This document shows, piece by piece, positions 23,668 to 32,100 of a DNA stretch of 64,000 nt (position 1 is the stretch's first letter; every line of letters begins with the position of its first letter). The notes under the pieces were generated by a model, which was given only the letters and a program-made list of their open reading frames with translations, did no database searches and was not told the origin of the DNA. Source of the DNA: Methanoculleus methanifontis (lineage in GTDB: Archaea; Halobacteriota; Methanomicrobia; Methanomicrobiales; Methanoculleaceae). The stretch spans positions 124,001 through 188,000 of the forward strand of contig NZ_VCYI01000001.1 of NCBI RefSeq assembly GCF_030464365.1. Direction: 5' to 3'. A program made the position numbers and the translations under genes.

Positions 23668-24864
23668 CCCCCCACTTTAGTGGGGGGATGAATGTCGTCC
23701 ATCGATAATCATATTACGCACCGTGGTGCATAAGACTATAATGCGTAAGGCATGTCGGTATCGACTCTATCCCTCAAAGTCTCAGACGACTCTGCTTGAG
23801 CAGACGCTTGAGATCTGTCGGTGGGTCTATAACGATACGCTCGCATTGCGAAAGAACGCCTGGGAGCAGGAGCAGCATACTATCTCTCTCTACGAAACCA
23901 ACAAGATCCTGACACAGTGGAAGAAGCAACGATCCGATCTGAATCGGGTTCATTCTCAGGTCCTCTAGAACGTTCAGGTTCGAGTGGATCTTGCCTTCAA
24001 ATCGTTTTTCAGGCGCGTAAAAGCAGGGGAGACCCCCGGATATCCTCGGTTCAAGGGGAAGGGACGATACGATAGTATCACGTACAAACAGTCCGGGTTC
24101 AAACTTGACGGGGATCGCCTCCACCTCTCGAAGATCGGAGACGTGAGGGTCGTCCTCCACCGTCCGGTTGAAGGGACGATCAAGACCCTCACGATCCGGC
24201 GGTCTTCGACTGGAAAGTGGTATGCCTGCTTCTCGGTCGAGTACGATCCCCCTCCCCTCCCACAGAAAGAGTCGGTCGTCGGGATCGATGTGGGTCTGGA
24301 ATCCTTCGCCACCTTCTCCAACGGGGAGAAGATCGAGAATCCCCGGTTCTTCCGTACCGACGAGAAAGATCTCGCCAGGGCGCAGAGGAAACTCTCGAAG
24401 GCAGAGAAGGGCACTCCTGAACGGAAGAAAGCCCGGAAGATCGTCGCACACGTCCATGAACGGATCGCCAACAGACGGCTCAATTTTGCTCACCAGACCT
24501 CCCGTCAGCTGGTGAATCGGTTTGGTACAATTGTGTTCGAGGATCTGAATATCACAAATATGCAGAAGAACCACCATCTGGCAAAAAGCATTGCAGATGT
24601 TGCCTGGAATATGTTCATCACGATCACAGAGAGCAAAGCGGAAGATGCTGGCTCACGCGTGATCCTGGTGAACCCCAGAAACACGTCTCAGATATGCTCC
24701 AGATGTGGGATGATCGTCGCCAAGACGCTCTCTGATCGAGTCCACTCCTGCCCGCATTGTGGGTTGGTGATGGATCGCGACCAGAACGCGGCGATCAATA
24801 TTATGAGATTGGGACTGCAATCTCAGGGGTGATATCCCAAGATGCCCCCGACTTCAGTCGGGGG
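23668..24864 (+). mobile_element. IS200/IS605-family element of the TnpB-only (IS1341) group
   Basis: The element carries a single tnpB-type gene with no tnpA. Each end has a subterminal hairpin: CCCCCCAC (23668-23675) with GTGGGGGG (23680-23687), and CCCCCGACT (24845-24853) with AGTCGGGGG (24856-24864). The second begins 12 bases after the tnpB stop. Ends with stem-loops and no terminal inverted repeats or target duplication are typical of this family, and in TnpB systems the guide (omega) RNA overlaps the 3' end of tnpB and the right end. The exact outer borders cannot be set from one copy. It sits between the stress protein gene and the nitrogenase-like operon. Confidence 0.8.
23741..24832 (+). 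pseudogene. tnpB: TnpB (OrfB) RNA-guided nuclease/transposase protein, interrupted by an in-frame TAG
   Basis: The reading frame encodes a TnpB of about 363 codons split by TAG at 23966-23968. The upstream part (from ATG 23741, KACRYRLYPSKSQ) is the N-terminal helix-turn-helix region. The downstream part resumes in the same frame. Around the stop the sequence reads HSQVL-stop-NVQ, where the family has a glutamine, so CAG has probably become TAG. All RuvC-like catalytic features remain downstream: GIDVGLESFATFS, VFEDLNITNM and DRDQNAAINIM. The zinc ribbon is CSRCG and CPHCG. The protein cannot be made full length unless the stop is read through. Confidence 0.88.
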
Positions 24865-25232
24865 AGCAGTCACTCGTATAAACTCATGCACGGGTTTCCA
24901 CCGAGTATCGCCGTGGGGGGTGGGGACAGGGGAGGGGGTCTTCCCCTCCCCTGCAACCCCTCCCCCAAACGCGATATCCACCACGGTCCACTGCATTGGG
25001 TCTTTCCATTGTTTGAAAACCTTCGGTGTGATATTTTCTTCCAGTTGAATTAGTTCCTTCTGAATACTAATTAGAAGAGGCCTCTTCGCCCTTTGCCCCG
25101 TTCCACGCTTAAAATGTGGGTATACCGGGACAAACGTTCGTTGCACAACACGCTCGAAGCGCGGCGGCCCGACTTGCTCTTGGGGCAGTCCTGCGCTTCC
25201 CAATCAGCTGCTCCCCCTCCCGAGCACGTCTC
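24865..25232. other. Gene-free interval with a G-run cluster and GC-rich hairpin
   Basis: Between the mobile element and the nitrogenase-like operon. Four runs of four or more G, spaced by one to three bases, lie at 24915-24938. GGGGAGGGG (24929-24937) pairs with CCCCTCCCC (24943-24951). The rest is AT-richer with no convincing gene. Confidence 0.6.
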
Positions 25233-26300
25233 TCACCCCCGCTGCTTCTCCCGGATCAGCACCCGCCACCGGTGCAGCATCCGGCGGAGACCGGCCGTCC
25301 CGACGGGCGCCGGGTAGGGGAGGGGGATCGCCGCCCCGTCCGGGTCGACGGTGAGATCGAGGGCTTCGGCGCACTCGGTGCAGATGGCCACCGCACCCGG
25401 ATCGCCCCTGAGCATGGGGTGGGGGGACTGGAAGCACACCCGGCTCCCGGCGATATCGTCGAACCGGGAGAGCATCGCCGCCTGGTGGGCTCGTTCCTCC
25501 TCGACGGCGGCGGTGGCGTCGATGCCGCATATCCGGCCGACCTCTTCGAGGAACAGGCACGTCCCGGTAAGGCCCGCCGGGAACGAGTCGACGCAGGGCG
25601 TGCCGAGCCTCCGATCGAGGTCTTCGCCGACCGGCCGGAGCGCCGGTTCCCGGAGGATGTTCACGGCGGCCGAGCTGAGCCGTCCGATATCCCGGGTCTC
25701 GATCCCGCGCACGAACCTGAGGTTGATCGTTATGCCGAGCCGGGAGAGAAGGCGCTCGATCTCGGTTGCGTTCTCGTCGGCACCGTACTCAAGGTTCTTC
25801 TCGCCGACCAGGTTTGCCGACAGGGTCGTTTCGGTTGCCGGCCGGGCAAGCGATGCGACGGAAGAGAGGGCGTTTCTCACTCCCGTCTCGAAGACCCCCC
25901 CGAGGAACCCGGCGGTCGGCACGGGGATCACCGGGACACCCCGGTCTTTCGCGCAGATCGCCGCGACGTCGTCTCCGATCGTCTCGACGATGCAGGTCGA
26001 AAGGACGAAGACGGAGGCGGGCGCGAGCGAGACCGCCCGTGCCAGGCTCTCCTCCAGCGCGTCTTCGCCCCCGAAGATGATGCCGTTCTCTGTTAACCGG
26101 GTGGAGAGAAGACGGGGCACCTCGAGCCGGTCGTTTGAGAGATGAGTGGCGTGCAGGAGAGAGAAGTTGTGGTGCGTGCATCCCGCCGGGCCGTGGATGA
26201 TGGAGATGGCGTCCCGTACCTCTGTCGTCACCGAGAGCGCCCCGGTCAGGGTGCACCCCTCATACCTGGACGAATTCAAGGGCGAAGGATTCGAGTTCAT
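25233..26300 (-). CDS. Short nitrogenase component-1-like protein paired with a NifH-like reductase
   Basis: A 355-residue protein of the nitrogenase component-1 superfamily. Putative cluster ligands are Cys16 ([10 protein letters not shown]), Cys41 (HGPAGCTHH) and Cys103 ([13 protein letters not shown]). Their surroundings match NifD/BchN-type proteins, including TENGIIFGG and [14 protein letters not shown] Cys-x2-Cys pair ([10 protein letters not shown]) lies near the C-terminus. Cys16, His36-Gly37 and Cys41 have exactly the same positions in the solitary protein at 20.3 kb, suggesting partners or paralogues. The ATG at 26300 is inside the end of the NifH-like gene (41-base overlap), so the two are co-translated. 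TTG 26279 is a later alternative. Function unknown. Confidence 0.72.
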   Translation of the reverse strand: MNSNPSPLNSSRYEGCTLTGALSVTTEVRDAISIIHGPAGCTHHNFSLLHATHLSNDRLEVPRLLSTRLTENGIIFGGEDALEESLARAVSLAPASVFVLSTCIVETIGDDVAAICAKDRGVPVIPVPTAGFLGGVFETGVRNALSSVASLARPATETTLSANLVGEKNLEYGADENATEIERLLSRLGITINLRFVRGIETRDIGRLSSAAVNILREPALRPVGEDLDRRLGTPCVDSFPAGLTGTCLFLEEVGRICGIDATAAVEEERAHQAAMLSRFDDIAGSRVCFQSPHPMLRGDPGAVAICTECAEALDLTVDPDGAAIPLPYPAPVGTAGLRRMLHRWRVLIREKQRG

Positions 26301-27078
26301 CCATCTCGAGGGGTGTGGGGATGCTCGTCGTCTCGTTTCCGTAGACCGTGCGGGCGAGTTCCTGGTAGACCGCTGCCTGGTCGGATTCGGGGGCGTACTC
26401 GACGACCGTCTGCTTCTGCAGTTCTGCGATCTGCACCACCCGGTCGCGGGGGATGTAGGCGATGAGCCGGGAGTTGATCCGGCGGGCGAACTCCTCCACG
26501 AGTTCCTGCTCGCCCTCGATGTTCTTTGCGTTGCAGATGACGCCCCCAAGCGTGCACCTGCTCCGCACCCGGCGCGAGAGCCGCGCAATGGCTTTTGCGA
26601 TGTTGTTTGCCGCGTAGATGGACATCAACTCGCCGGAGGTGACCAGGTAGACCTCCTGCGCGTATCCCTCGCGCATCGGCATTGCAAATCCCCCGCAGAC
26701 GACGTCACCGAGGACGTCGTAGACGATCACGTCGCCTTTGAGGGCGTCAAGGCGTTCGAGGAGCTGGAACGTCGCGATGATCCCCCGGCCGGCGCACCCG
26801 ATCCCGGGCTCGGGCCCTCCGGCCTCCACGCAGCGCACGCCACGAAAGCCCCGATAGACCACGTCGTCGGCGGTGATAGTCTCGTCTCCGCGCTCCCGGA
26901 TGAGGTCCAGGACGGTCGGGATCCAGGTCCCGTGCATCAGCATGCGGGTGCTGTCGTGCTTCGGATCGCAGCCGATCTGCAGGATATCGAGTCCTTCTCC
27001 CGCGAGTGCTGCCGACAGGTTCGCTGCAGTGGTGGATTTCCCGATTCCCCCCTTCCCGTAGAGGGCGATCTGTTTCAT
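26260..27078 (-). CDS. NifH-like iron protein (ATP-dependent electron donor)
   Basis: A 272-residue NifH/BchL/CfbC-superfamily ATPase. P-loop [11 protein letters not shown] (residues 7-17), then [10 protein letters not shown]. The two [4Fe-4S] cysteines of the homodimer are Cys95 in PGIGCAGRG and Cys128 in [11 protein letters not shown]; all are canonical, so electron transfer to a component-1 partner is expected. It overlaps the component-1-like gene by 41 bases and is first in the operon. A minus-strand TATA-like sequence (TAAATATAC, about 27138-27146) lies upstream. It could be CfbC of F430 synthesis or the reductase of another nitrogenase-like system; motif reading alone does not decide. 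Confidence 0.88.
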   Translation of the reverse strand: MKQIALYGKGGIGKSTTAANLSAALAGEGLDILQIGCDPKHDSTRMLMHGTWIPTVLDLIRERGDETITADDVVYRGFRGVRCVEAGGPEPGIGCAGRGIIATFQLLERLDALKGDVIVYDVLGDVVCGGFAMPMREGYAQEVYLVTSGELMSIYAANNIAKAIARLSRRVRSRCTLGGVICNAKNIEGEQELVEEFARRINSRLIAYIPRDRVVQIAELQKQTVVEYAPESDQAAVYQELARTVYGNETTSIPTPLEMDELESFALEFVQV

Positions 27079-27307
27079 TGCAGCTACTATGCGCTTGCAT
27101 GGGTAATTAGGTGTCGGATGCTGTTCCTGTAGGGGGTATATTTACCCTTTTCGCCCTTATGGCCGCCTGCTCTGGATGGTTCTTCACCCAAACCGTTCAT
27201 CCTCATGAACTTTTTTGATATTCTAGCATTTATAATTCTTTTTTTAAAATAAGAAAGGTATATAATGAACAGTTTGAAACTCATTGTTACGCAGAGGGAA
27301 ACGAGTT

Positions 27308-27928
27308 ATGGACCCACGATTCCGATCAAGGTTGGTTGCGGCGACAATCCTCATTGCCGTCGTCTGTTCGGTCTTCTCGGTGAGCCCGGTTGCTGGTTTC
27401 CGTCTGGAGAACAGGGATGGAAGCGGCACCGAAGCGGCGCTGGCGGAGGCCCTGGTGTTGCAGCAGAGCACTAAAATCAGAGAAGCGTTTATGGAGAACC
27501 TCACCGTCTACATCGACAGCAAGAGCGAAGTGTTCAAGCGGGAGGGTGCGTCCGGGGACGTGAGCGGGGTCTACGTCCCCGAGGAGAACGCTGTCTACAT
27601 CCGGTCGGACAGGGATCCGGCCCGAGCCGACGAGGTCTTTGTCCAGCAGGTGGGCTACCGCGTCTACCACACGATGGGGTTTGACGAGAGTAAGGCGTTT
27701 GCGGCGCTTGCCGAAGACCCGGGCACCTTCCTGGCCCGGATCACCCCGCCTGCCGGTGAGGAGAGAGAGGCGGCGATCTTCGCTGAGGCGTTCATGCTCT
27801 ACCACACCTCCCCCGAGGTCCTGGAGAAGTATGCCCCGGAGGTTCACGCCTACGTGAACCTGCTCGTCAAGGACGGCGGGGACGGGGCGGCGGTGGACGA
27901 CCTGTACGCCAACAATCAGCTGGAGTAA
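27308..27928 (+). CDS. Secreted protein of unknown function
   Basis: A 206-residue protein with a signal peptide (residues 1-31: RSRLVAATILIAVVCSVFSV then a likely cut after PVAG). The mature part is acidic and mostly helical, with a YVPEENAVYIRSDRDPARADE stretch and AEAFMLYHTSPEVLEKYAPEVHAY. This pattern faintly recalls zinc-metallopeptidase-like scaffolds (a helix facing a distant E-x4-E), but there is no HExxH. I do not recognise the family. The start at ATG 27308 follows AGAGGGA; the frame is open earlier at 27284. A TATA box lies near 27257-27265 and a hairpin terminator overlaps the stop. Confidence 0.6.
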   Translation: MDPRFRSRLVAATILIAVVCSVFSVSPVAGFRLENRDGSGTEAALAEALVLQQSTKIREAFMENLTVYIDSKSEVFKREGASGDVSGVYVPEENAVYIRSDRDPARADEVFVQQVGYRVYHTMGFDESKAFAALAEDPGTFLARITPPAGEEREAAIFAEAFMLYHTSPEVLEKYAPEVHAYVNLLVKDGGDGAAVDDLYANNQLE

Positions 27929-27947
27929 CCGGCTGATTCTTTTTTTT
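27914..27947 (+). terminator. Hairpin and T8 terminator overlapping the stop codon
   Basis: AATCAGC (27914-27920) pairs with GCTGATT (27932-27938), with the TAA stop inside the loop, followed by eight T at 27940-27947. Confidence 0.75.
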
Positions 27948-28090
27948 GCGATCCGGGGGATCCGGGTCGGTTGACCTGAGGCGAACGTCGTTCTTCGATG
28001 CTCGTGTGCTGGACGCTGCGGTTGTTTCACGTTTCGGACATTCTGTTTCTTCCAGCTCCTGCCCTCGCAACGAACTGCTCAATTGACCCC

Positions 28091-29548
28091 TCAATCCGAT
28101 CTCTTGAAGAGCCCCATGAAGAGCATGATCACCGGAATGATCTCGAGACGCCCGATCCACATGATCAGGATGAAGAGGCCCTTTGCCGGAGCGTCCATGT
28201 CGGGCGAGACGAACCCCGTGGATATGCCGTTGTTGCACATCGCAGTGGCGACCTCGAAGATCACGTTGCTCGAATCAAACGACGTCGGCTGCAGGTGCAT
28301 CACCAGTATCGTGGCGACGAAGATGATCAGGAAGTAGAGCATGATGATCAGCATGTTCCGCGAGATCTCCAGGTCGGCGATGTTCTTCGGGATCACCCTG
28401 CCGTCGTACTTGAACGGCACGAGCACCTTTCCGGAGACGAACATCCGCCGGAACCACCAGACCAGGCTCTGGAACCCGAGGACAACCCGGGAGAGTTTGA
28501 TACCGCCGGCGGTGCTACCCGACGACCCGCCGATCACGATCAGCATCGCGAGGAAGAGGACGGTCACGCTTGCCCATTCGTTCGGGGAGGCGACCTGGAA
28601 CCCGGTACTGGTGACTGCTGCGGTAGCCATGAAGAGCGACTGGCGGACGGCCGTGGGGAGATCGGTTGCGGTGAGTGTGACGAGATCCCATGCTATCACG
28701 AAGATCCCGAGCGCGATGAGCATGAAGAGGAGACGCGCCTGCTGGTCTTCGAAGAACCGCACGCCTTTCTGGCGGTAGAGGAGATAGTAGAGTTTGAACG
28801 GCAGGGCGCCGGCGATCATGACCGGGATGATGAGGACTTCGAGCAGCGGGTTGTTGTAGAACGGGATCCCTCCTGAGTGGACGGTGAACCCGCCGGTGGC
28901 GATGGCGACGAGAGCGATGTTTACCGCGTCCCAGACGGGCACTCCCGAGAGCAGGATGATGCCGATCGAGGCGGCGGTCAGCACCAGGTAGATCTTCCAC
29001 ATCTCGAACCCCGTCGCGACGACGCTCGGCATCAACGCTTCCGAACGGCCTTCCGACCGGTAGAGACGGAACTGGGTCAGCCCGGTTCTTGAGGCCATCG
29101 CGACGGTGAAGGCGATGATCCCGATACCGCCGAGCCACTGCATCAGCGACCGCCAGAAGAGAAGCGTCCGGGGCAGGTCGTCGACCGACCGCATCACCGT
29201 CAGGCCCGTGTCCGTCCATCCGGACATTGCCTCGAAGACGGCGTCGAGGTACGGGACGCCGAGCCCGAGGCAGAACGGGAGGGCGCTCACCAGCGCGATG
29301 GCGAGCCAGATCAGGGCGACCGCCATGAGGGCGGCGGATAGGGGTGCCTCGCGATCCTCGCGGGGCACCTGGAGAAGAAACATCCCGAGGATAAAGAGGA
29401 CGACCGGGACGGAGGCCATGGGCAGGATCATCTCCCACTCCCCATAGATCACCGCCACGACAAGAGGCAGCGCCGTGGCGACGCTCATGTACTTGAAGAT
29501 GCTGCCGATGTCCTGTGCGATGATCGAGAACTGCTCGATCCTATCCAT
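28091..29548 (-). CDS. trkH: TrkH/KtrB-type potassium uptake channel subunit
   Basis: A 485-residue membrane protein of the SKT superfamily, with four repeated M1-P-M2 units. Selectivity loops are seen around AMSGWTDTGLTVM, ATGGFTVHSGG, AAVTSTGFQVA and TAMCNNGISTGFV, and conserved SGSTAGGIKLSR lies before the third loop. TrkH forms the potassium pore and normally needs a cytoplasmic TrkA/KtrA gating ring; no such gene is adjacent. The ATG at 29548 is the first in frame. Transcribed on the minus strand behind phosphoribulokinase. Confidence 0.94.
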   Translation of the reverse strand: MDRIEQFSIIAQDIGSIFKYMSVATALPLVVAVIYGEWEMILPMASVPVVLFILGMFLLQVPREDREAPLSAALMAVALIWLAIALVSALPFCLGLGVPYLDAVFEAMSGWTDTGLTVMRSVDDLPRTLLFWRSLMQWLGGIGIIAFTVAMASRTGLTQFRLYRSEGRSEALMPSVVATGFEMWKIYLVLTAASIGIILLSGVPVWDAVNIALVAIATGGFTVHSGGIPFYNNPLLEVLIIPVMIAGALPFKLYYLLYRQKGVRFFEDQQARLLFMLIALGIFVIAWDLVTLTATDLPTAVRQSLFMATAAVTSTGFQVASPNEWASVTVLFLAMLIVIGGSSGSTAGGIKLSRVVLGFQSLVWWFRRMFVSGKVLVPFKYDGRVIPKNIADLEISRNMLIIMLYFLIIFVATILVMHLQPTSFDSSNVIFEVATAMCNNGISTGFVSPDMDAPAKGLFILIMWIGRLEIIPVIMLFMGLFKRSD

Positions 29549-29627
29549 CGTTACACGTTCTCCGGGTGCTCTTATCTACTTTCTCCTGTGCGGCCGTTCG
29601 CCTATCGGGCTCTCAAGAAGTTCAGAA

Positions 29628-30650
29628 TCACCTGCGGCCGCATTCGCACCCGTTGTTTCCGGTCACCGTCTCTCCGGTCTCGGTCACTCCCGGCGCGCTC
29701 TCGATGAAGATGCGCCGGTTGATGATCCGCCAGGCAAGGACGAGCTGGGCCATATCGCTGGCCGTCAGGTAGTCGCTGTCCTGGCTGAGATCGATCGGCT
29801 CTACCTGCGTCTGAATCTCGATGTTGTGCTCCAGTCTTCTCGCGACGGCATCGTTCAGTTCCCCGTCGAACGTGAGCGCCCCCATCGCCTTCCCCCCGAC
29901 ATCCTCGATGGTGAACTCGACCATGAAGTCGCGCTCGGAGAGCGAGAGGAGCCCGAAGAGGTCGATGGAGAGGTCGACGTCCCCGATGCTCTGCTCAAGC
30001 CTGTTCTGGCAGAGGGTGACGTGATAGACGTTGCGCTCCTCGCTCACGTCCCTGCCGTACTTCGAGAAGGCGATCCGGATGACCGCATCGGCAAACAGGC
30101 ACTGCGGCGCGACGTACTGTTCGTAATCGGGTTTGCGCTCCTCCATCTCCTGGAGGACGGCCTCGGTGGCGTAGCCTCGCCGTTCCACGTCGCGTTTGAT
30201 CTTCCAGGCGCGCTTGACGTCGGGGTCCGGGTCGACGTAGAGTTTGAAGTCGATCAGGTCGCGGAGTTTCCCGGTGATGAACGGGTGCAGCCCTTCAAGG
30301 ATCAGGATCTTCGTGGGGCTGAAGGGCACCGGCGGATCGAACTGCCCGTTGTCATGGTTGTAGACCGGTTTCTCGATCGCCCGCCCCGCCTTCAGTTCGG
30401 CGAGGTGTTCCTCTAAGAGGTCGAACCGGTTCGCCTCGGGGGCGAGCGGGGTTATCCCGAGATCCTTGCGTTCCTGGCGGTCGTATTTGTGGTAATCGTC
30501 GATGGTGATGGTGGAGACGAGTTCGTCCCCGAAGATCTCGCGGATCGCCCGGGTGAAGGTGGTCTTCCCGGACCCGCTGTCTCCCGCGACGCCGATGATG
30601 AAGACGTAGGGCGACTCGGCAATGACTCTCTTGAAGTTGGACGGGGGCAT
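29628..30650 (-). CDS. prk: Phosphoribulokinase
   Basis: A 340-residue kinase of the phosphoribulokinase/uridine kinase family. P-loop GVAGDSGSGKTTF (residues 20-32), then TIDDYHKYDRQERKDLGITPL with the substrate-phosphate region, then ILILEGLHPF as Walker B. The C-terminal half (PRK-specific; includes FMVEFTIEDVGGKA) distinguishes it from uridine kinase. In Methanospirillum hungatei the homologous enzyme makes ribulose-1,5-bisphosphate for archaeal RuBisCO in the reductive hexulose-phosphate pathway. RuBisCO is not in the window. The C-terminus ends in a Cys-x-Cys tail (NNGCECGRR). Confidence 0.92.
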   Translation of the reverse strand: MPPSNFKRVIAESPYVFIIGVAGDSGSGKTTFTRAIREIFGDELVSTITIDDYHKYDRQERKDLGITPLAPEANRFDLLEEHLAELKAGRAIEKPVYNHDNGQFDPPVPFSPTKILILEGLHPFITGKLRDLIDFKLYVDPDPDVKRAWKIKRDVERRGYATEAVLQEMEERKPDYEQYVAPQCLFADAVIRIAFSKYGRDVSEERNVYHVTLCQNRLEQSIGDVDLSIDLFGLLSLSERDFMVEFTIEDVGGKAMGALTFDGELNDAVARRLEHNIEIQTQVEPIDLSQDSDYLTASDMAQLVLAWRIINRRIFIESAPGVTETGETVTGNNGCECGRR

Positions 30651-30752
30651 GATGCAACTCGAAGGTTGGTCGGTATCTGAGCGTGTTAAGATTTCGGTGC
30701 AGGCCGACCCGGCGGGGAACGGGGCGGCAACCGTGAAAAAAGGGTGGGGTGC

Positions 30753-31943
30753 CTAGGAGGGGAGGATCCCCGCCTCCTGGTGCTTCTTGGCGATCTCGTC
30801 GGCGAGCCGGTCGAGCGCCGCGAAGTCCTCCTCCTTCGGGTGGCCTTTGACGTAAACCGGGTCGAGGAACTCGACCCTGAGCCGGCCGAGCATCTCCACG
30901 ATGGTATCGACCGTCTTGCCGCCCCAGCCGTATGACCCGATCACCGTCGCGTAGCGGGCCTTCGGGCGGAGGAGGTTTGCGAGGTAGGTGGCGTAGACCG
31001 CCTGCGGGTGCGGGCCGAAGATGACCGTCGGCGCCCCGATCACGACCGTCGCCGCGTCCACGAGCGCTTTTGCGAGTTCGCCGGTGTCGGTCTTCGGGAG
31101 GTTGAACGGCTGAACCTCGATGCCGCGCGCCATCAGGGCGTCCATGAAGTGCTTGACCATGGTCTCGGTGCTTCCGTGCATGGAGACGTACGGGAGCACC
31201 ACGGTGTTCGTCACGTCGTCCCCCGTCCAGTCCCGGTAAGCCTCGACGATCAACGCCGGGTTGTCGTAGATCGGGCCGTGGCTCGGTGCGATCAGGTCGA
31301 TATCGCGCATCGCGAGTTTTGCAAGGTGCGCCTTGATGCTTGAGCGGAACGGCATCATGATCTCGGCGTAGTAGCGTTTCGCGGACTCATAGATCACGCC
31401 CTCGTCGGGGACGTAGAGGGAACTCGTTGCGTAGTGCGAACCGAAGAGGTCGCAGGGGAAGAGGATCCGGTCTTCTTTGAGGTAGGTCAGCATCGTCTCC
31501 GGCCAGTGGACCCAGGGGGCGATGATGAACTCGAACGTCCTCCCCCCGAGGTCGAGCATATCGCCGTCGCCGATGACGACGAACCGGTCTTCGGGGACGT
31601 GGAGGAGGTCGACCAGGAAGTCGCGGCACTTCTGGTTCGTCACCACCTGAGCGTCCCCGAACCTCTCAAGCATCGCCGGCAACGAGCCAGAGTGATCCTG
31701 CTCGGCGTGGCTGGAGACGATGTAGTCGATCGAATCAACCCCGAGACTCTCCAGGTTCCCCACGAGCTCTGCGGTCTTCATCGGGTCGACGGTGTCGATC
31801 AGCGCCGTCTTCTCGCTGCCCTGCACCAGGTAACTGTTATAGGTGGTGCCGTCGGGAAGCGGGATCAGTTCGTCGAAGAGCCGGCGGTCCCAGTCGATTG
31901 CGCCGACGGCAAAGACGCCCGGCACGATCTCGCGTGCGGCCAT
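30753..31943 (-). CDS. fprA: A-type flavoprotein FprA (flavodiiron protein, F420H2 oxidase type)
   Basis: A 396-residue flavodiiron protein. The N-terminal metallo-beta-lactamase domain carries the diiron site (SSHAEQDHSGSLPAM with H-x-E-x-D-H; PWVHWPETM; APSHGPIYDNP). The C-terminal flavodoxin domain starts near residue 252 (VLPYVSMHGSTETM binds FMN phosphate). In methanogens this enzyme reduces O2 to water with F420H2. GGAGGCGAAGGA before ATG 31943 is a strong ribosome binding site. That site lies inside a 20-codon open frame whose TAA overlaps the fprA ATG. A minus-strand T-run at about 30735-30740 may end the transcript. Confidence 0.94.
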   Translation of the reverse strand: MAAREIVPGVFAVGAIDWDRRLFDELIPLPDGTTYNSYLVQGSEKTALIDTVDPMKTAELVGNLESLGVDSIDYIVSSHAEQDHSGSLPAMLERFGDAQVVTNQKCRDFLVDLLHVPEDRFVVIGDGDMLDLGGRTFEFIIAPWVHWPETMLTYLKEDRILFPCDLFGSHYATSSLYVPDEGVIYESAKRYYAEIMMPFRSSIKAHLAKLAMRDIDLIAPSHGPIYDNPALIVEAYRDWTGDDVTNTVVLPYVSMHGSTETMVKHFMDALMARGIEVQPFNLPKTDTGELAKALVDAATVVIGAPTVIFGPHPQAVYATYLANLLRPKARYATVIGSYGWGGKTVDTIVEMLGRLRVEFLDPVYVKGHPKEEDFAALDRLADEIAKKHQEAGILPS

Positions 31944-32005
31944 TACTCCTTCGCCTCCGTCGGTTCTGTTCCGGCTGCCACACAGGTTATCAAGGTATCC
32001 GACAT
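31943..32005 (-). CDS. 20-residue leader peptide candidate coupled to fprA
   Basis: ATG 32005 is preceded by AGGAGGCG at ideal spacing and starts MSDTLITCVAAGTEPTEAKE, ending with TAA that shares a base with the fprA ATG (TAATG). The fprA ribosome binding site lies inside its last codons. Too short to judge by composition. It could be a regulatory leader (one cysteine at position 8), a small protein, or an accident of a strong site. Confidence 0.4.
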   Translation of the reverse strand: MSDTLITCVAAGTEPTEAKE

Positions 32006-32100
32006 GCTTGCGCCTCCTAGGTTATCGACCGTCCCGGCGAAGCCCTGCTGCGCCGGTCGGCAAGCGTCTCTCCGGCGCGAACGGTGATAACGGTTTCGCT

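Noticed and set aside
23966-23968. TAG in tnpB as a pyrrolysine codon
   Set aside because: Pyrrolysine is known mainly from methylamine methyltransferases in Methanosarcinales and relatives; no pyl genes are seen here and the family residue is glutamine.
24823-25203. A 126-codon minus-strand frame next to the TnpB element
   Set aside because: It runs through the terminal hairpin and G-rich repeat, with composition unlike local genes and no ribosome binding site.
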